Made by a program: the position numbers and the translations under genes
Shown here: positions 38,702 to 52,000 of the stretch, in pieces
Numbering within the stretch: the first letter of the stretch is position 1
Layout of the letters: each line of letters starts with the position of its first letter
The notes under the pieces: generated by a model
What the model was told of the DNA's origin: nothing
Seen by the model: the letters and a program-made list of their open reading frames with translations, nothing else
Database searches by the model: none
Assembly: GCA_033439265.1 (NCBI GenBank)
Contig: JAVTVX010000008.1
Coordinates: 3,286,001-3,350,000 of the forward strand
Reading direction: 5' to 3'
Source: Dillenia suffruticosa
Taxonomy: Eukaryota > Streptophyta > Magnoliopsida > Dilleniales > Dilleniaceae
DNA length: 64,000 bases

Positions 38702-40930
38702 CTACAGCATCACCAGCAGCGTTTGTTTCAACAGAATACAAGAATCAGTTAAAAAAAAATAACTCTTTATAAAAATATAAGAAATAAATATATAAAAATA
38801 TAAAATATAAAAATTTTGATATAAATGTTAATTATTTTATGAAAATAATAAAATAATCATATTTTATAACAAAAATCTAAAATTATCAAATAGGTAATTA
38901 TTAATCATAAAATATTTAATATAAAAAATAAAAATTATGATTAAATAAATAAATAATTCATGAAGTATGAAAAAATATAAGAAATTTTATATAAATATAA
39001 ATTAATTTAATATATTGAAATATTTTGAAAATAGAAAACATTTTTGAAACGGGAAAACATTAATATTGAGAAGTTTCTGTATATCATAGCAATAAGACTC
39101 TTGTTGGGTTTAGATGGTAAAAAAGTTTAAATTCAACCAAAATTAGATAAATTCTAATATAAAAAATTATTTATATAATAATATTTTATTATTTTAATTT
39201 GTATCCACAAAATTTTATATATTTTACTAAAAATTTTTATTTTAATTAAAAAATATACGAATATAATAAAAGACAATAAGATTAAATTGCAGTAAGTACA
39301 CATAAATAAATAAGTAGGTTTAAAAACCTTTGATTTAATATATATTTTTTATTTAATAATAGATGTCCCAAAACCCGATTAATATGATTTAAGCAACTGT
39401 AAGATCCAATTTAAAAGTTATTTCTCTTGACGTATTTTTTTTTAATTCTTAAAACTCATATTTAATATTTTTATTAAAAAATTTTAGTATTTTGTCACTG
39501 CAGGTATATTTCTTAAATCAAATGATAAGATTTGAGCATGGTCAATAATCATATATAATAAATCATTGAAAATCTTCAATATTAGTAGGAGACCCTATCG
39601 GACAATTAAAGATGATAACTATAAATCCCGAGTAATAATAAAAGATACTAATGTCTAATTTGAACATCTATAGTTGAAAGTGAAACATGATAATAATAGA
39701 GAGAGAGAGAGAGAGAGAGAGAGAGGTGAATGAAGTTTATTCATCCATATCCCATTTCACATCACTATAAAATGTATTTAAGTTTGATATATAACATATG
39801 CATATACAAAGGGGGCGTATATTTGGTGTGAACTAATATATCAACAGACAGTATGTAATACAGTAGAAATACTTCTGCTAACAAATACAGCGACGAGAAA
39901 GAGAGGTTGCCCCAAACGTGGTTCAACTTCGTCAGTGCAATGAGAGCTCTGAAACTTCACCAGGTTCATCTTTCTTCCGTTGTATACCTGTCAAAATTCA
40001 CAAGAGAAAACAAGCTTCGACAATAATGCGAGTGATCCACACACAACTGCAGCCAACTCAATCCATGAATGGTGCACTAAATAGTGCAATACATAATAAA
40101 GAGAAGTCGGAGACTTACTGTAAATTATAATGGAATACAGTCAAGAAACAGTTACTATTTTCAGTCCAGACATTTGCATCATCTACGGCTAGGAGGAACT
40201 TTTCATATCATGTTCTTACAATGCAATAATTATAGCTACTAAGCTCTGACTTTTTGACATGGACACCATAGTTTGCTTAGGCTGTCAAACATGTGATTCG
40301 CGTGGAAAAGAACAGAGTTGGTATATGAATTACTCCTCACAGCAACCCCAAGCAAACATGTCCACTCTAATTGTCAGTACATTTCAGAACCTTAACCAAA
40401 AATAAAACTCTTTTAGAATGATTCATCAAAATTCCATGAAATTGTTGCAAACGCTTCATCAAATCAAAGAACTTTCATTTATTTAACACTGCTTACTGAA
40501 AGTTTTCAACTAAATCCAAGACTTTTGAATTGTCTCCAAGCCACATTTGCCTCACATCATCACTTAACAACCTTTTGCCCACTTCTTCACCATTCCAATA
40601 CTTGTATCATCTGTGGTTCATTTCATTGCACCAATTTCTTTGCTTACAAAGGTCAGACTGACCGCATCTAATCTTCCCTGATTACAATGTGACTAAAGCC
40701 TGATTCAGTGGCTGCCCTTTATACCAGATGCACAAAAACAAAGCCAAGAAAAATTCCATCCACGATCAGGCACAAATCACAGGTCTAGAATTCTGAATTA
40801 TACAGCAGGCATGCATTAAACTCAAAACATGATAATGAACACCGTGCAAAGGATCAAACATTCAACTCAACAGTAATGAACAGATCCCGATTACTGCCAT
40901 GAAATTGTAAAAACTCAAGACTTACAAAAT
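38702..40930. other. Region between the two copies of the cyclase terminal exon
   Basis: Mostly AT-rich, with a (GA)n run at 39697-39724. A small possible terminal exon on the minus strand (39987-39932) has an acceptor 'ttttgacag' and 17 codons to a TGA; it is not assigned to a family. The part next to 40931 is the cyclase 3' UTR. No other exon found. Confidence 0.5.
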
Positions 40931-43900
40931 TCACTTGATCAGAATGCATCTTATTGGAGATCCCTCAGCACCAAGCAATCTCAGAGCTAAGCAGTGGATG
41001 GTATAAATTCCAACTTGGATGTCATCCAATTTTAGTCCTTCAACAAGAATGATATCCTGATTCATTGTACCAGTTAGTGGCAGTAGCACTTTTACAAAAC
41101 AGTGTTGGTAGGACAGATACATAACAAAGTACACATTTCATGTCAAAAGGAGAGTAGGAGACAACCAAATTATTTAATTTTTTCTTTTTCGTTTCAAGCA
41201 CCAAAAAAGTGTTGGGAACAATAGACTCCCCCCCCCCCCCAAGTGAGCATTGGAGTTTTACGCAATCAAGAATAAAGTTGGAAAATACTGGTAGTAAAAT
41301 CATGCACAAAGTAGAGACACAAGTGATCTGGCTCTTCAAAGATGGTGATAAAGAAACACAAAGTTTCCTCCCCTTTACACAAGCCCTAGACTATCCACTA
41401 GGACCTCCACTCCTTCCTTGTATAACAATTTTAAATATAGAGAATGAAACACCATACTGGGACAAAGCCTAGACGCACCTAATTTTTTTGAAGGATATTT
41501 GGGCCTTAATCATCAACATGAACCTTGGGTTTCATGACAATACACTCAAACCCAACAATTGGCTAATGCGCTCCACAAAAGAATGAAAAGACTTGGTGAA
41601 TATGGAGTGGTAAGTCAGTGTTTTATGAAAGACAAGTTAGTAATATAAACTGACTAATCCACAACTTTTAAGAACTATAAAGCCATGCTCACATGACTCG
41701 GCCTTCGCCAGCAATAGGTGTATTTCATGTTAATCATTAGCTAATTTCCTATTGGGAGTCACAAAGCACTTTGAGGACACAGGATGGGGAGAATTCTTGG
41801 GTTCTGTTCTCTTCTCATTCTTACTTATGCATAGGCCCAAGGTCTTATTTAAGATTTTTTTTTTAATGTGTGTTTTGGCCTATTACCATATCTAAATGCT
41901 GCTATGGAGAGAGTGCACGGAGTTTGTGGAGACAAATTTTAGGCTTGAGAGAAGAGAATAGAGGATCTTATGCTTCATCATCATCTTTGAAGAGTAAGAT
42001 CTAAAGTTCAGTTGGACATTTTTCAACTTTAATCGGGAGCATATAAATACTAATATGTACACAACACACAAACAAGATCCATAAACATGTACAAATATGG
42101 ATGACAGTTTCTGTAAGGCCCCAGTCTAAACAAAAATAAAAAAATATTTCTCACCACATGACACATGCACACACTACACTTGTTGTTATGCACTTGACAC
42201 ATAACATATTGGGCCCATACTCCACTATGGTATGTATTAGAGAGAGTTATAGGGAGAGAGAGCGAGTAAGGGAGAGAAGCCTACCATTCTTCTAAATTCG
42301 TCACTCTCATTTCTTTCACAAAAACCACCCTCAAACTCCATTGAATCACCCATCTAAGTTTGGATTCAGCATCCTCCATCCAAGTATTGAGTGTCCCTAA
42401 CATAAGGAAAAGTAGAAAAGGAGTGGAACAATCCTAGGACAAGCTGAAATCACTTGGGAAGTTAGGGGTTTGGATGAACAAACACATAGGAGAGTAAAGT
42501 GGATTTTAAGCTTTCAAAAGCAAGTACTTTGCATGCAAGTAGTAAATTGATGCCTAATAATGCTTGAAAACATGTTTTTGGCTAGTATTATGTTGCTGGA
42601 ATATAGATGAAATGCTTTAGAGAAAATAGGATTTCGTCCTTAGATGAAAACCTAATAATTCTACATGTTGGACAGCCTAACTAGCCTATGGTTTTTTATC
42701 TATAACTTTTTCTGCAAAGCTCAAAATCATGTGAGGTTTTCTGCTGAAGAAACTAGACTTCTATAGCTTTAGAATGACATATGATTCGCATGATTTCATT
42801 AAGAAATGGATTTTTGGCAAATTTTCAAAGTTGTATGTTTCTGAAGAAAAATTATCCTGTTTTCTGTCCTGTTTCTACACTGATCTTTGCTGTGATTTTT
42901 AGCCACCTTTCGGGATGATTTAGGCTGAGGTCTAAACATAGAAATTGTAGCTCCCACTAGAATCACCTCATTCGGATATTTGTAGAAGAAGCTATATTAC
43001 TTTTCCCATGATTGCGCAAGAAGTATTGTAATCTGTGGACTGCAACATTGTATGAATTAATACTCTTTGTGTAATTGGAATTGAATTTGGCTATAAACAT
43101 GAGAGTTGTAATTCTAAGTCTTAAGTCTGTATGGTACTTGGATTTATTTTAATCCTAGTATGTAACTCAAGATATGATAGTTTTAGTAAGACTTGTTTGC
43201 ATTGGTAACTCATTGAAATAGCCCAAGGGAATGCTAAGAGTGAGCTAGCGATACAAATTGCTTATTTGTGACGTTTGGCCATTTAAAGATAAGAGATAGC
43301 TAAATTGCTTATTTGGAACCGATGCAAACAAGTCTCACTAAAACTATCATATCTTGAGTTACATACCAGAATTAAGATAAATCCAATTGCCACACAAACT
43401 TAAGACTTAGAATTACATCTCTCATGTTTATAGTCAAATTCAATTCCAATTATACAAGGAGTACTAATTCAGATAATGTTATAGTCCACAGATTACAACA
43501 CTTCTTGCGCAGTCATGGGAAAAGTAATATAACTTCTTATACAAATATCCGAATGAGGTGAGTCTAGTGGCCATTAAAAGATAAGAGATAAAGCTACAAT
43601 TTCTATGTTCAGACCTCAGCCTAAATCATCCTGAAAGGTGGCTAAAAATCGCAGCAAAGATCAGTGCAGAAACATGACAGAAAACAGGATAATTTTTCTG
43701 CAGAAACATACAATTTTGAAAATTTGCCAAAAATCCATTTCTCAATGAAATCATGCGAATCATATGTCATTCTAAAGCTACAGAAGTCTAGTTTCTTCAG
43801 CAGGAAACCTCACATGATTTTGATCTTTCCAGAAAAGTTATAGATCAAAAACTATAGACTAGTCAGACTGTCCAACATGCAAAATTATTAGGTTTTCATC

Positions 43901-46900
43901 TAAAGACGAAATCCTCTTTTCCCTAAAGCATTTCATCTATATTCCCGCAACATAATTCTAACCAAAAACATATTTTAAAGCATTATTAGGCATCAATTTA
44001 CTAATTACATGCAAAGTACTTGTCTTTGAAAGCTTAAAATCCACTTTACTCTCCTATGCGCTTGTTCATCCAAACCCCTAACTTCCCAAGTGATTTCAGC
44101 TTGTCCTAGGGTTGTTCTACTCCTTTTCTACACTTCCTTATGTTGGGAACACTCAATACTTGGATGAAGGATGCTGAATCCAAGCTTAAATGGGTGATTC
44201 AATGGAGTTTGAGGGTGGTTTTTGTGAGGGAAATGAGAGTGACGAATTTAGAAGAAAGGTCGGCTTCTCTCCCTCTAACTCTCTCTAACACATACCATAG
44301 TAGAGTGTAGGCCCAACATGTTATGTGTCAAATGCATAACAAGTGTGGTGTGTGCATGCGCCATGTGGTGAGAAATAACAATTTTTTTTTTTTGTTTAGA
44401 CTGGGGCCTTACATTCTTTGTCAGGTTCTTGTATTTACCCCAGGAGGCCAACAGTCACTAAATAGAGGAGACTCTGCTAGATTTTCATTTGAAAGATCAA
44501 AGAAATGATTTCCTTTTCATTTAAATCTCCTTCCGTGTTATCACACACAGGGAATGCGACTGTCGCGAGTCCGAACGTCGCATTTTAAATGTTGCCTCCG
44601 CTATATGTAGATCTGTTCCGTTCTGCTAGGGGATGCGACGCTCGGATAGCGGGTCGTCACATTGTGTTCCGTTCTGCTAAGGGATGCGACGCCTGGATAG
44701 CAGGTCGTCACAGTTTCACCAGCTTTTGATTTAGTACTCACACACATGCACTCCAAATTAAGCAGACCTGCCCCATAATTCTCACTTTGCTCCCCCAACA
44801 TACACTCAAGGAAACCTCTCCAATTGTGCGCACAAATGAAGACCTGTTGGCCCTGTTTATACTTGCTTATACTTTCTCAAGGCCAATTCTGTAGTACTCT
44901 TCGAGCTCTATGAAGTATTGAGAATGTTGATAATTTAAGTCGGAATAAGTTGTCAAAATAGTTCCGAAGCTGCAAAGTGTTGAAGATGACGATGAAACAT
45001 TCTAAGAGATGTGTGAATGGATGCCTCCCGAATATATAGCCCTAATCCGCCAACAACTTGGATAGCAAATTCAATCAAAAATCCAAGAAAATGAAGGGAT
45101 GAAAATGCTCAAAATGAAGCAAACCATGGCCCAAGAAGGCCGCCCAAAATAAGAAGAAAGATAGGCAGATATCTGGACAGCCAGAAACTTGGCCTAAAAT
45201 TAGGCCCATTCACTGCCCACCTTCAGCCCACTCAAAGGAGACTTCAAGTCCATTAAATGAAGCTCCAATCAAGGCCCTAAGTGACTATATAGCAGGTCCA
45301 AAAGAAGCCCAAACAATGCAGAGACAAAATGGGCAGAATTTATAATGGCTAGTTTTTTGGTTTGTGTCTACCGACTAGTTTTTGGGTTTGTGTCTACCGG
45401 TTAGTTTTTCCTTTTAGGCTATAAATAAGACTTCTATCTTCCCTTGTAAGACACCTTGGAGCATTGTCTCCTTGTATCATTTTTAGAGCTAGAAAGTCTC
45501 TTAAAATTGTGTTGTATTTTAGAGTATAGTCTCTATAATATTTTTGTATATTTGATACTTCATCAAACAAATAGAATTGTGTTTATTTACATACATCAAG
45601 TCTCTTCTTTTGTTGTTCTTCAACATGTTCAAAAAAAACTTCCATCTTCCTTTAAAGTTCCAAACCATTGCTCACCAAAACCTAGCTCAACTACCAAAGC
45701 TTCCGCACTTCAAATTTCAACACAGCTTCTTTTGTGAAGCTTGAGATGGTTTTAGAGAGAATTGAGAATGGGTTGGAGAAAACTAGAGAACTTTATGGAG
45801 GGGTGGCCATGACTTTGCTTAACAAAGCAGTGGTATGAGGAGATTCTATGGGAGTATATTGTAGTCATGACCACTACAAGAGGGGATTATGCTGGAGCAC
45901 AATCAAAGTAGAAGTGAGGGACCCTGATACAGGTAACTTTTCTGGAGTTCAGTTACAATATGCAGCCGGATTATCAGTCACCTCTTATCAACTATAATGC
46001 TTCGCAAGTTCCACTAAAGAAGGCATTGACCTCTGGAACCACATCTCATTGCCCACAGGTGCTGATTTGAATTTCTGACATTCACAAATTTTCATTGAGC
46101 TTGAAGAGCAGCGTTAAAACCAACCTTAAGCAAATATAAATCGGGATAATGAACCTTCATTTGTGTGCACAATCAGAGAGGTGTTTCTGAGTATATAAGT
46201 GGAATAAAATTGTGCACGGGTCAACTAGCGGGTAAGGTGTCCTAAGTTTGTGAAGTGCACCTTGCAAGTGCTAGAGTAAAAACTGTCAAATGTCCTCTAC
46301 TCTTGCACACTTTATTGGGTGATTATAGTATTCAGTGCACAAGCTATAATTCAGTGTCAGCAATTTAGTTTGAGAGTGGTGTAAATTGTTGTATAATACA
46401 CTTATCCTTGAATAAAAGTTTAGTTTGAGAGTGGTGTAAATTGTTGTATAATACACTTATCCTTGAATAAAAGTGTATTTTACTGTGCTTTGTTGGGCAG
46501 CTATTCAACAAATTTGCAATAAGAGATTAACCAGATTAAACAATCTCTCTTTTCTTTTCCATATCATCATTATTGCACATCATACACTTGAAATCCAAGA
46601 GAGGACACTTCTCTTGACATTGTAGACTTAGTTGTATATGGAAAATATTTAGGTTGCACTTTTGTCCAAGCTGGGCCTGTGTGAATCTTGCACGGTTGAT
46701 TCTTAGCTCATTTGCAAAGAAAGCCCTTCCCAACAATTTTTAAATACAAAAGACAGACTTGATGTTCAGTGGTGACACGACACATAACAACAATGGAAAT
46801 GTTGAATGTTGTTTGATATCTACCATGAGAATTATGTACAAACCTAAATGATTCCCAGGGAGAAAAAATTTAGTGTTAAGGAGTAGAATGATGCAGTTTC

Positions 46901-48969
46901 TCTATGGAAGAACACCTATAAGTTTCCAGTGCAGTAAGATTTTTATAAATCAGTTTACGAATACCTCAACCATACATACCAGCTTGTTTATTTGCTTGCT
47001 TACGGTCTTATGCTCCATATGTAATTTTTTTGAGGGGAGGGGGGATGCACATGCAATATTATTCAGGTTGTACAAAATAGGAATGTTGAAAACAAAACAA
47101 ATAACTCCTTGTTTATTTGAGAAGTATGCCCTTACTCTGCCCTCAAGGAAAATTAGATGTGCAGGAACCAGATCATCATCTGCAGCTGCAGATAAGTAAT
47201 CAACACCTACAATTCAACAATTTAGAATTATTCGACATGCACTACTTGTAAAAATGATAATAATAATTTAAAATATATGTTGCAGTGAGTACTTTGATGG
47301 CTACAATAACAAGATAATTACATAGTAAGAACATAAACTATTGCTCAATGTACACTTAAGGACATGAATTAATATTCAATTTGTTCATTTAAGGATATTA
47401 AATACACATTTTTCTTCAATATACCATATCCATCAAATTGCATTGCCGGTTTTAGAGATGTATTTTTAATCCAAAACTACCACCTGCAATGACATGGACC
47501 TGTCATGCAACCAATGATGTGACATTTTATACTTTTCCTTCTCCCTCTTTCTTCTCCTCTTTCATTCCTCTTCCTAACATTAACCTTATCATGTTAACCT
47601 AAATACTGATTGTGCCTCCAAATCAAGACTTTGCCCTTCTTCTCTTCTTCACAATCAAACCCCACTTCAATATATATAACTATGCAAATATAGAGAAAAA
47701 AAATCATGACTTTGTTCTACATTCTGACTTTCTTCTTGATTCTCTATAGAACAAAGGAAGAACATTTGATCCATCCTCCAAACAATATTTGCAACTCCAA
47801 GATTAAAATTGTGATTTGCCATTTAGAAACAAAAGTTAAAAGTTTGATAACCCAAATACTCAAGTCAAATGCAAGCTAAAATAAATTAGGAAAACCATTA
47901 ATTTAAAACCTTAAAAAAGAGCTTCAGAATTATTAGCAAGAATTGCCGCATAGGGTTTGAGGGAAGAACTTTTTGAGCTTGACTCCAACAGCCCAATGTG
48001 TCAATTCTAAACTTTCCTTCTAATTACCTAATTAATGCCCTTTTGGGACTCCTTTGATTAACCAACTAGATGTCAAAAGGTTCATCCTGCTATTCCATTT
48101 CTAAAATTGAACCCTAACTAAACATTCTTTTTCCAAACTAATTTCATTTACCAATCCAATGATGCTGTCAACCTCGACCACCACTGGCTACAAGTAGGGA
48201 GGGAGGAAAGAGAGAGAAAAAAGAAAGAAGAAAGAAAAAAAAATAGAAATAAAAAAATGCCAAGCTATCAAAATTACATGTCAATTATACATCATCTCCT
48301 AGTGGCATTTTTTGGATTAAAAATGTCACATCCTTCACATTATTAATGCAATTTGACAAATATCCTAAATTGAACAAAAATGTGAAACTAATGTCCTTAA
48401 TAAACAAATTTGAAGTTCATGTCTTTAACTGCATATTGGACAATAGTTTATATCCTAACTATGTAATCTTCCAAAGATGTGTTCAAATATGATACTTCCA
48501 TATTTGACTCATCAAGCGACAATAACTTAGCCATTTGCCAAATAACACAACAAAGCTTGTTATGTGTAGTCACATACTGAAAAACCATTAATATGTTGAA
48601 GATCAAAATCTAAATCATACAAACTCCAAAACACCAATGGAGCATACAAAAACAGCTGGGTCGAAAAGAATTAGTGCTATTTTTTGCAAAATAAAAACAA
48701 TAGTGTGCAAATGTAATATGTCTATCCACTCTCTTGGAAGATAGAAGGTGCATAGTGGTTGTCTTAAATCAATCACCACCAAATGTAAAATGCAGAAAAG
48801 TTCTGCAGAAATAGAGCTTAATAGATTGAGTTGGGTTTGTTTCTTATGCATTCTAGGAACAAAAATTTAGCTGAAAATGATACCATCAACCATTATAAAA
48901 GATGAAACTTTGCAAGAAGATGTGCACCCCACTTATTTGAGATACCAGCATAAGCATGTTGGCACCCAC

Positions 48970-49006
<37 letters not shown>

Positions 49007-52000
49007 ATTACTGCAGTAACACTATATGTCTCCAAGGCCATACCTAGGGTGAGAAAATTAAAAATATTGCCATCTATGTGCTTATATCCATAAGTTTTTA
49101 TTGCATAAGACGGGGGTGTGAAAAAGAGAATTAAATGTCCTACCAACAAGTTTGATGTTAGTGTTCTCCACCAGCCATTTAGCGCCATCCTTCATAAATC
49201 CAACATAGCTGGAGTCATATTCACTTTTATACATTAGCCTCCTGAAAAGAAACATCAATTTTTTAAGCATTTCTCAAACTTTTACCAAAAGAAAATACTA
49301 CATCTTTGCTCCAATATCATATTAAAAGTTAAAATGATCAGCTAGTAATTGAATAATCTCTCCTCAAAGCAAATTCTCATGGTTTCATTTCAAAGAAACG
49401 CACATATTGGTGGAATAAAACCTCTTTTGAGCTCATGCCACTTGTTTTAAAATCCAGAAAATTCAAACATAAAAATGAGAACAACTTCACTAAAACCCAC
49501 ATCTTAGTGGAATAAAACCCCTTTTGAGCTCATGCCACTTGTTTTAAAATCCAGAAAATTCAAACACTAAATTGCGAATAACTTCCCCACGATAACATCC
49601 AACATAATACTTCATCCAAATCCACAACAGACTGAAAGGTGGCAATACTAGAGAGTGTGGTAGAATGAAACTACCTGTCCGTGTTCAATGTTCTGAAAAG
49701 TACACGGTGAACTCCATCGGGAATCTGCAAGGATTCCATGACTTCAGCTGCAAAACATATGTATGGTTAGTTTGCTATGTCATTTGTTCTTCTTATCACA
49801 CGTCAACTACCAGAGCTTGATCTAACGGAGAAAGGACTACTATAAGGAGGATAAGGGATATCCATAAAAGATGAGAACTAGAGCAAGCTATGCACCACCA
49901 AGAAGTTGACAAAGTCATATCGGATAAAAGAAAACACAACCACAGTATGAGTTGCAGATGAACATAATGCGTGTTTGGCAACACCTCTGCAACCAATTGA
50001 GCACCTCAAATAACTGGTTTCTTGCACATTTTACCAGATATACTAAAGTTCCACTCAATATTGTTGTCCCTTAAAATTACAGTGTCAATGAAATGGTACA
50101 TAAAATTACATTGTTAATGAAACGTTACAGTGAGATAGAAAGGTACCAATTACTACATGATAAATTCCAATTCTTAGACATAATTAAAAAAAATATATAT
50201 ACAGTAAATTTAGTCATACAAACTAGTCAAAATTCAGAAAACCCCAAAAATTATTGAGCTATACGGTTCCCATTCCCTCTATTCCTTAGACCAGCACTGC
50301 CACAAGAAAATATCAAAAAGAGCAACCTTTCAACTCTATGCATTCATAGCTTTACTTAGAAAAAGAGTAGAAATAGTACCTGTTATGTTCTTATCTCTTG
50401 GAACATCAACTAACAACACAGGCCCTGTTGTTGAGAACAGTAAAACATAGAAAACAACAAACTGATTAGAACAAATTCATAAAATATTTCAACAAGATTT
50501 TCTACATAAAAATGAATGACCAACAAGGAAAGTTAAAGAGAAGTAAGGGATAAAGGGAAAGAAACTCGCACAAAAGGCATCCAAAACAGAGATCCCTAGC
50601 ATCTGTCCTTTCAAGTGCTGTAGAACCCAGGTAGAACCCAGGTATGCCATGCATTCTTTCTCTCCAGCATAATTCTAACTTTTAGAGATTTCCCTGATGA
50701 CTTGTACTATAACACAATAGGTCTATTTCTTTCATTTTTACCAGCCAAAATCTTCTAAAGGAAAAGACATGAACATGTTTTAGCATTTAGCTAGTTTTCA
50801 AAAGTGGCACTTTGTGGATGAAAATCTCCTACTAAGAAAATTGATTCCACATCTTTGAAGACCTAATTTCTCATTCAAGAATAAAATTTTTCAAGAACCA
50901 CCTGAGTTACCAGAAAGACTGCTTAAAGCAGAAAGTCACAAGTATATTACCAATGCTATTCTGAATAATGAAGATATCAATGATAGCAACCAATCTCATC
51001 TTGACATTTCAGTCATTACAACAACTGACCAAAACAGCAAAGGTAATTAATCTTATCAATATACTGGTCTTAGTTCTATGTGCTTAGGATAATTTGCTTT
51101 ACTATGAAGTTCAGGCCTTTGTACTGGCAAGAAGAGAAAAAGAAGATGTCACTGCATGCGTCATCGGGATTTAAAATCCATTGAACTCATAATAATTATT
51201 ATTTTCCTCTGCATAAGGCAGGTCTGTTTCATTCATCATAAAGGCAGGCTATAGTGGCCCAAAATCTCCACTATTAGTTATACCTTTCTTTCTCACTCCT
51301 TTTTTACTCCATAAGCTATTCAGGACATTAAAGACATAAGCTATGATGACCAGTCTAATTTTAGCCCATCAATCGCTCCAACCACTATCCCAAATAATGA
51401 AGGGAAATCCAATGTTATCAATAGATGTCTCCTAGTTCTATGTACTATGGCAAAATATGTTGCTTCAGAATGATAAAATTCAGGTCTCTGTAGCTGCACT
51501 AATGTTTAACAAGTATCATTGCATTATGGAACCCAGATTTAAAATGCTTCCGAACTTGTTTTACTATAAGCGCATTCTAAAAAACCCCAAACTACTCGCT
51601 ATCTACATTAGCTTCCACTCTCACTCCTTTTTATTCCATAATCTCTTACACCTCCTCTATCTCTCTGTAACCACTTGAAGAACTGTACAGAGAAAGCTCC
51701 ATCTCTCTAAGTTAAAGCTCCGGCTCTACTAGCTCCAACAAAACCCTAAAAAAAACGCTAACAAATCAACAACAAACACCCAGAATGCATTCAATTAGGG
51801 CACTATAACGGCAGCAAAGCAGTAATGATCACAAAACCCTAGACTCAACCAATCAGACTTTATAAAAAGGCAACTCTCACCATTTAGCACATCAAGATCA
51901 AGAGTATCATCCTCAAATCCAGTATCAAAGCAACAAAAAACCATAGCACATTTCCAATTCGACTTTGGTCCAACAAAACCCTAAATTTAAGACCAAGAAA

